8,762 nt of DNA. Origin: Chitinophagaceae bacterium (GTDB lineage Bacteria > Bacteroidota > Bacteroidia > Chitinophagales > Chitinophagaceae). Positions 6,447 through 8,762 of the stretch are shown here, in pieces. The notes under the pieces were generated by a model. That model saw only the letters and a list, made by a program, of their open reading frames with translations. It made no database searches and was not told the origin of the DNA. A program made the position numbers and the translations under genes. Position 1 is the first letter of the stretch, and each line of letters opens with the position of its first letter. The DNA lies in the NCBI GenBank assembly GCA_003136915.1, contig PLEB01000239.1:1-8762 (forward strand). The letters run 5' to 3'.

Positions 6447-6557
6447 ATGCATAAACGCTGGTTTGCGAAGCTTAAAATAAAAAAAGCTTTCATAAACAGG
6501 GTGTCAGTTGAATATTTAGTAATTGGGATGAATGGTAAATCATTCATGAAAAATTAG
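6447..6557 (+). CDS. possible short basic ORF, unknown
   Basis: A 36-codon ORF with ATG start and TAG stop. The product is rich in Lys and Arg in its first half (MHKRWFAKLKIKKAF) and moderately hydrophobic after that (VEYLVIGM). It starts about 80 nt after the plus-strand terminator, has no Shine-Dalgarno sequence and no promoter element that I can see. The gap is AT-rich, so a frame of this length could arise by chance. I do not recognise it and list it only as a possibility. Confidence 0.12.
   Translation: MHKRWFAKLKIKKAFINRVSVEYLVIGMNGKSFMKN
6528..6547. repeat. short inverted repeat
   Basis: ATGAATG and CATTCAT are perfect 7-bp inverted arms around the 6-bp loop GTAAAT. No T-run follows in either direction, so it is not an obvious terminator. 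It could be an operator-like dyad, or chance in AT-rich DNA. Confidence 0.25.
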
Positions 6558-6734
6558 ATTAGATTAAGTAATGGAGTTTACGCTGATGCTGCGCAGTAAT
6601 TCAATCTTCTATTCCGGAAATTTATTGCACAAGGAGCCTAAACTGACTGACTGCCGGCCGGTCTGTTGCCTGATATATTTATGGGAGATGGAGTTGGTCG
6701 GGAAGGACCGGAAGAAAGATTCAACAAGAAAATT

Positions 6735-7226
6735 TTACAAGCGCCTGATCTTTCCAATGAGGCCGGTTGAAGAAAAACCATCCAGCATAGGATTGATCAC
6801 CACGCGTCCTCCATGTGCCTGCACTTCTTTCGCACCGACGATCTGGTCGATTGTATAATCACCACCCTTTACCAATACGTCGGGATTTATCAGTTCGATC
6901 AGTTCAAGCGGTGTATCTTCTTCAAAAATTACAACAGCATCTACGATGAGCAGCGATGCCAGTAATAGTGCGCGTGATTCTTCATCCATGACGGGGCGGC
7001 CCTCGCCTTTTAAGCGTCGGGCAGAGGCATCTGAGTTAAGTCCAACGATAAGTAGGTCAGCTTCTTTGGCGGCTGATGAAAGGGAGGCAATATGACCCGG
7101 ATGCAGAATATCGAAACAGCCATTGGTAAACGCAATGGTTTTGCTAAGCAGCTTCCATCGGTTCCGTTGGAAAACGATTTCACGCGTGGAGAATATCTTA
7201 TGCTGTATAACCTGCGGGTGTTTCAT
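6735..7226 (-). CDS. rfaE2: D-glycero-beta-D-manno-heptose 1-phosphate adenylyltransferase
   Basis: Cytoplasmic nucleotidyltransferase that joins ATP and heptose 1-phosphate to give ADP-heptose, the precursor for LPS core heptose. At 163 residues it is a full-length stand-alone adenylyltransferase (the C-terminal half of E. coli HldE), without the ribokinase-like kinase half. The cytidylyltransferase fold is clear: FTNGCFDILHPGH with the HxGH motif at 42-45, GLNSD at 62-66, the region GRPVMDEESRALLLASL, FEEDTP at 101-106, VLVKGGDYTIDQIVGA at about 118-131, and GFSSTGLI at 150-157, which takes the place of the ISSTxxR motif. The start overlaps the preceding membrane-protein gene by 29 nt, and no later in-frame Met precedes the catalytic domain, so the start is firm. 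It is the last gene of the panC-panD-membrane protein-rfaE2 cluster. Other heptose genes are not in the window. Confidence 0.93.
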   Translation of the reverse strand: MKHPQVIQHKIFSTREIVFQRNRWKLLSKTIAFTNGCFDILHPGHIASLSSAAKEADLLIVGLNSDASARRLKGEGRPVMDEESRALLLASLLIVDAVVIFEEDTPLELIELINPDVLVKGGDYTIDQIVGAKEVQAHGGRVVINPMLDGFSSTGLIGKIRRL

Positions 7227-8235
7227 CCGGCTTTTTATTAACGCGATTAACGCGGGGAAGTAAAATGAAGCTGATCACGCCAAAAATTACAAAGCTGAGG
7301 AACTGTCCGAACCAGAGCAGCCAGCCGAGTGCTTGCCCGTATGGTTCCTTTGGGATCTGATATAATGCAACGGTTTCCATTACCAGCAGCGCATAGGCGC
7401 CGATGCCGCCTGGTGAGAGGATCATGCCGACACTGCCCATGGCAAGCACGGTAAGGGCATCCGCGAGGGTTAGACGGCTTGTTTCATCAATTGCAAAAAA
7501 GCCGCACCAGGTGCTCAAAAAATACATTAACCATATGGCTATGGTATAAACGAAAAACAAGGGTTTATTTTTTAGTGCACGCACGCTGATCAATCCGTGC
7601 CATACACCAATAAGGATATCTTTTATTTTCTGAACGAGGTTAATGTGACCGAAACGGCTGAAGATAATTTTCAGAACGATAAATAAAAGGATCAGAGCGG
7701 CAACGAGGATAATGATCTTATGGTAAGCAGTTTCTCCGTTCTTATTCCTGAAAACTGGCAGGATATAATCCTTAACGAGCGAGGAGAGGATGTCAAACTG
7801 GAAAACAAAAGCCAGTCCGAATACCAGGAGCAGGCAGATCACGTCAAACGCCCTTTCGGCAACAATGGTGCCCACCAATTTCTGAGCTGGTACTTTTTCA
7901 TAACGGGCAAGGACAGTGCATTTAACCACTTCTCCAAGGCGTGGAGCGCCGAGGTTTACGAAGTATCCGATCATGACCGCAAAAAAAGTATTCAGCCTGG
8001 ATGGGTGGTACCCCATAGGTTCCATCAGTTGGCGCCAGCGAAGGGACCGTATCCAGTGGCTGACCAGCAGCAAACTAAAAACCGGGACCAACAGCCAGTA
8101 ATGGGCCCTGTCCATGGCTTTTTTCAGTTGTTCCCATTTTTCATGATCGAGCCCCCGAATGCTCAGCCAGACGAAAAGTATTGCCAGCGCTGCAAAAAAT
8201 ATATATTGGAGAGTCGCCAAAAACGTTTTCTTCAT
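7198..8235 (-). CDS. lysylphosphatidylglycerol synthase TM-domain (UPF0104/YbhN-type) membrane protein
   Basis: 345-residue integral inner-membrane protein of PF03706, the family of the flippase half of MprF and of YbhN/AglD proteins; the molecular function of the stand-alone form is not established, and lipid or glycolipid translocation is inferred. About eight hydrophobic segments can be seen near 7-26, 46-62, 82-96, 131-148, 173-193, 226-247, 261-292 and 301-327. Family motifs are RSLRWRQL (63-70), NLGAPRLGEVVKCTVLARYE (94-113), VAERAFD (125-131) and SPGGIGAY (274-281). The C-terminus is short and charged. There is no MprF-type synthase domain, so it does not aminoacylate lipids itself. 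It lies 72 nt after panD and overlaps rfaE2 by 29 nt, so it is probably translated from the same message. The spacer to panD holds only a weak AAGGG/CCCTT hairpin (near 8259-8285). Confidence 0.9.
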   Translation of the reverse strand: MKKTFLATLQYIFFAALAILFVWLSIRGLDHEKWEQLKKAMDRAHYWLLVPVFSLLLVSHWIRSLRWRQLMEPMGYHPSRLNTFFAVMIGYFVNLGAPRLGEVVKCTVLARYEKVPAQKLVGTIVAERAFDVICLLLVFGLAFVFQFDILSSLVKDYILPVFRNKNGETAYHKIIILVAALILLFIVLKIIFSRFGHINLVQKIKDILIGVWHGLISVRALKNKPLFFVYTIAIWLMYFLSTWCGFFAIDETSRLTLADALTVLAMGSVGMILSPGGIGAYALLVMETVALYQIPKEPYGQALGWLLWFGQFLSFVIFGVISFILLPRVNRVNKKPDETPAGYTA

Positions 8236-8307
8236 AGAGGCAGGTAAGATACGATTTTAAAGGGATTTGTCAAGATGCAAGCCCTTCATTGTCAGATGAA
8301 AACGAAG

Positions 8308-8652
8308 CTATAATTTGTTTCCTTTCTTTGGAAATAAAACCCAGGGTTTAAATTTTTTTGCTTCTTCAAAATCCATCCTCGCGTAAGAGATCACGATCAC
8401 GATATCACCCACGGCACCGCTTCGTGCGGCCGGACCATTGAGGCAGCAAATCCCTGAACCGCGCTTTCCTTTAAGCAGATAGGTTTCTATCCTTGCACCG
8501 GTATTCACGTTCACCACCTGCACTTTTTCATTAACGATCAAATGGGCCGCATCCATAAGATCCTGATCGAGCGTGAGGCTGCCCACATAGTGCAGGTTAG
8601 CCTCCGTGATAACAACCCGGTGAACCTTTGATTTCAATATTTCTATTTCCAT
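8308..8652 (-). CDS. panD: aspartate 1-decarboxylase proenzyme
   Basis: Cytoplasmic pyruvoyl enzyme that converts L-aspartate to beta-alanine for pantothenate and CoA synthesis. The 114-residue proenzyme cleaves itself between Gly24 and Ser25 (HYVGSLTLD), and Ser25 becomes the pyruvoyl group. Other known active-site residues are in their normal places: Lys9 (KSKVHR), Arg54 and Tyr58 (TGARIETY) and Asn72 (LNGPAA). The C-terminal segment [17 protein letters not shown] is also typical. Length is close to other bacterial PanD proteins, slightly short at the end. The ATG at 8652 is preceded by a partial AGGG ribosome site. panC ends 32 nt upstream, giving the usual panC-panD order, so the enzyme supplies beta-alanine to its neighbour's reaction. 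A promoter candidate overlaps the end of panC. Confidence 0.97.
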   Translation of the reverse strand: MEIEILKSKVHRVVITEANLHYVGSLTLDQDLMDAAHLIVNEKVQVVNVNTGARIETYLLKGKRGSGICCLNGPAARSGAVGDIVIVISYARMDFEEAKKFKPWVLFPKKGNKL

Positions 8653-8675
8653 GTTCGCCCTGAATTTTTAGCCTG

Positions 8676-8708
8676 CAAAAGTAATCAATTGAGCAGCATA
8701 TTGTCAAT
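8676..8708 (-). promoter_or_regulatory. candidate promoter for panD and downstream genes
   Basis: On the minus strand ATTG (8708-8705), a 21-nt spacer, and TACTTTTGC (8683-8675) match the Bacteroidota promoter form TTTG-N19-21-TAnnTTTGY, with a perfect -7 element. The start of transcription would be near 8669, leaving a leader of about 17 nt before panD. It overlaps the last codons of panC, so the panD-membrane protein-rfaE2 part could be transcribed without panC. Confidence 0.4.
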
Positions 8709-8762
8709 CAACCGCACTTCACCAAGAAATGCGGCAACTAATGCAACGGCCTTTTCTTTTCC
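8685..8762 (-). CDS. panC: pantothenate synthetase, C-terminal end only
   Basis: Last 25 codons and stop of a gene running in from beyond the window edge. The visible end includes AVALVAAFLGEVRLIDNM, which matches the PanC C-terminus (small hydrophobic residues, then VRLIDN). PanC condenses pantoate with beta-alanine using ATP, and its position directly before panD is the standard order. The catalytic part is not visible, so identification rests on this tail plus context. Confidence 0.85.
   Translation of the reverse strand, partial: GKEKAVALVAAFLGEVRLIDNMLLN

Larger units (their letters stand above)
6156..6734. other. 579-bp intergenic region with promoter, candidate sRNA and small repeats
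   Basis: This stretch between rfaE2 and the first LytTR gene (both minus strand) has stops in all frames at short intervals and no recognisable protein remnant. It must hold the promoter of the regulator unit (right next to 6155) and the end of the rfaE2 message. I see no convincing minus-strand terminator after rfaE2; the only hairpin nearby, GGTC/GACC around 6694-6707, has a 4-bp stem. On the plus strand a promoter element, a hairpin and a terminator group at 6280-6369. Further on are two AAGCTT palindromes 10 bp apart (6468-6489), an inverted repeat at 6528-6547, a short ATTAG tandem repeat at 6553-6566, and a GC-rich CCGGCCGG palindrome near 6654-6661. Confidence 0.7.

Noticed and set aside
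6468..6489. Two AAGCTT palindromes 10 bp apart
   Set aside because: Could pair as a 6-bp stem but lacks a T-run or other context; likely chance in AT-rich DNA.
6681..6770. Short plus-strand ORF beginning MGDGVGREGPEE
   Set aside because: Only about 29 codons, overlaps the 3' end of rfaE2 antisense, and no family recognised.
6571..6858. 95-codon plus-strand ORF running into rfaE2
   Set aside because: Its second half is antisense to conserved rfaE2 codons, and the first half resembles nothing and has no ribosome site.
7720..8247. 175-codon plus-strand ORF
   Set aside because: Antisense to the membrane-protein gene, whose family motifs are clear; the plus-strand translation has no recognisable domain and biased composition (many Gln, Lys, His).

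Overview
The window looks like chromosomal DNA of a Bacteroidota bacterium, probably near the Chitinophagaceae. This rests on an outer-membrane SusC/SusD pair, lipoprotein signal peptides ending in Cys-Lys-Lys, TAnnTTTG-type promoter elements and mostly weak Shine-Dalgarno sites. The genus is a guess. No IS element, CRISPR array, tRNA or rRNA was seen.

Left part (1-4179, + strand): the 3' half of a polysaccharide/oligomer-uptake operon. It holds the C-terminal part of a SusC-type TonB-dependent porin, a complete SusD-type surface lipoprotein, an Ig-like DUF5012-type lipoprotein and a small Lipid_bd-family lipoprotein. Spacers are 4, 19 and 10 nt, so this is one transcription unit. The SusC N-terminus and any enzymes lie outside the window, so the substrate is unknown.

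Middle (4160-6155, - strand): a three-gene regulator cassette facing the uptake operon tail-to-tail and overlapping it by 20 bp. In transcription order it is a LytTR regulator with a degenerate receiver (Glu replaces the phospho-acceptor Asp), a second LytTR regulator that keeps the Asp, and a stand-alone AraC-type DNA-binding domain without a sensor domain. No histidine kinase is present.

Gap (6156-6734): 579 bp without a convincing protein gene. On the + strand it holds a perfect TAnnTTTGY element, a short hairpin, and a GC-rich hairpin followed by a T-run. Together these could make a structured small RNA of about 75 nt, divergent from the regulator cassette. This is the most unexpected signal in the window.

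Right part (6735-8762, - strand): a housekeeping cluster, panC (3' end only) - panD - LPG-synthase-type membrane protein - rfaE2. It combines the pantothenate branch with an ADP-heptose precursor enzyme and an integral membrane protein. A good internal promoter candidate lies just upstream of panD, overlapping the panC stop.
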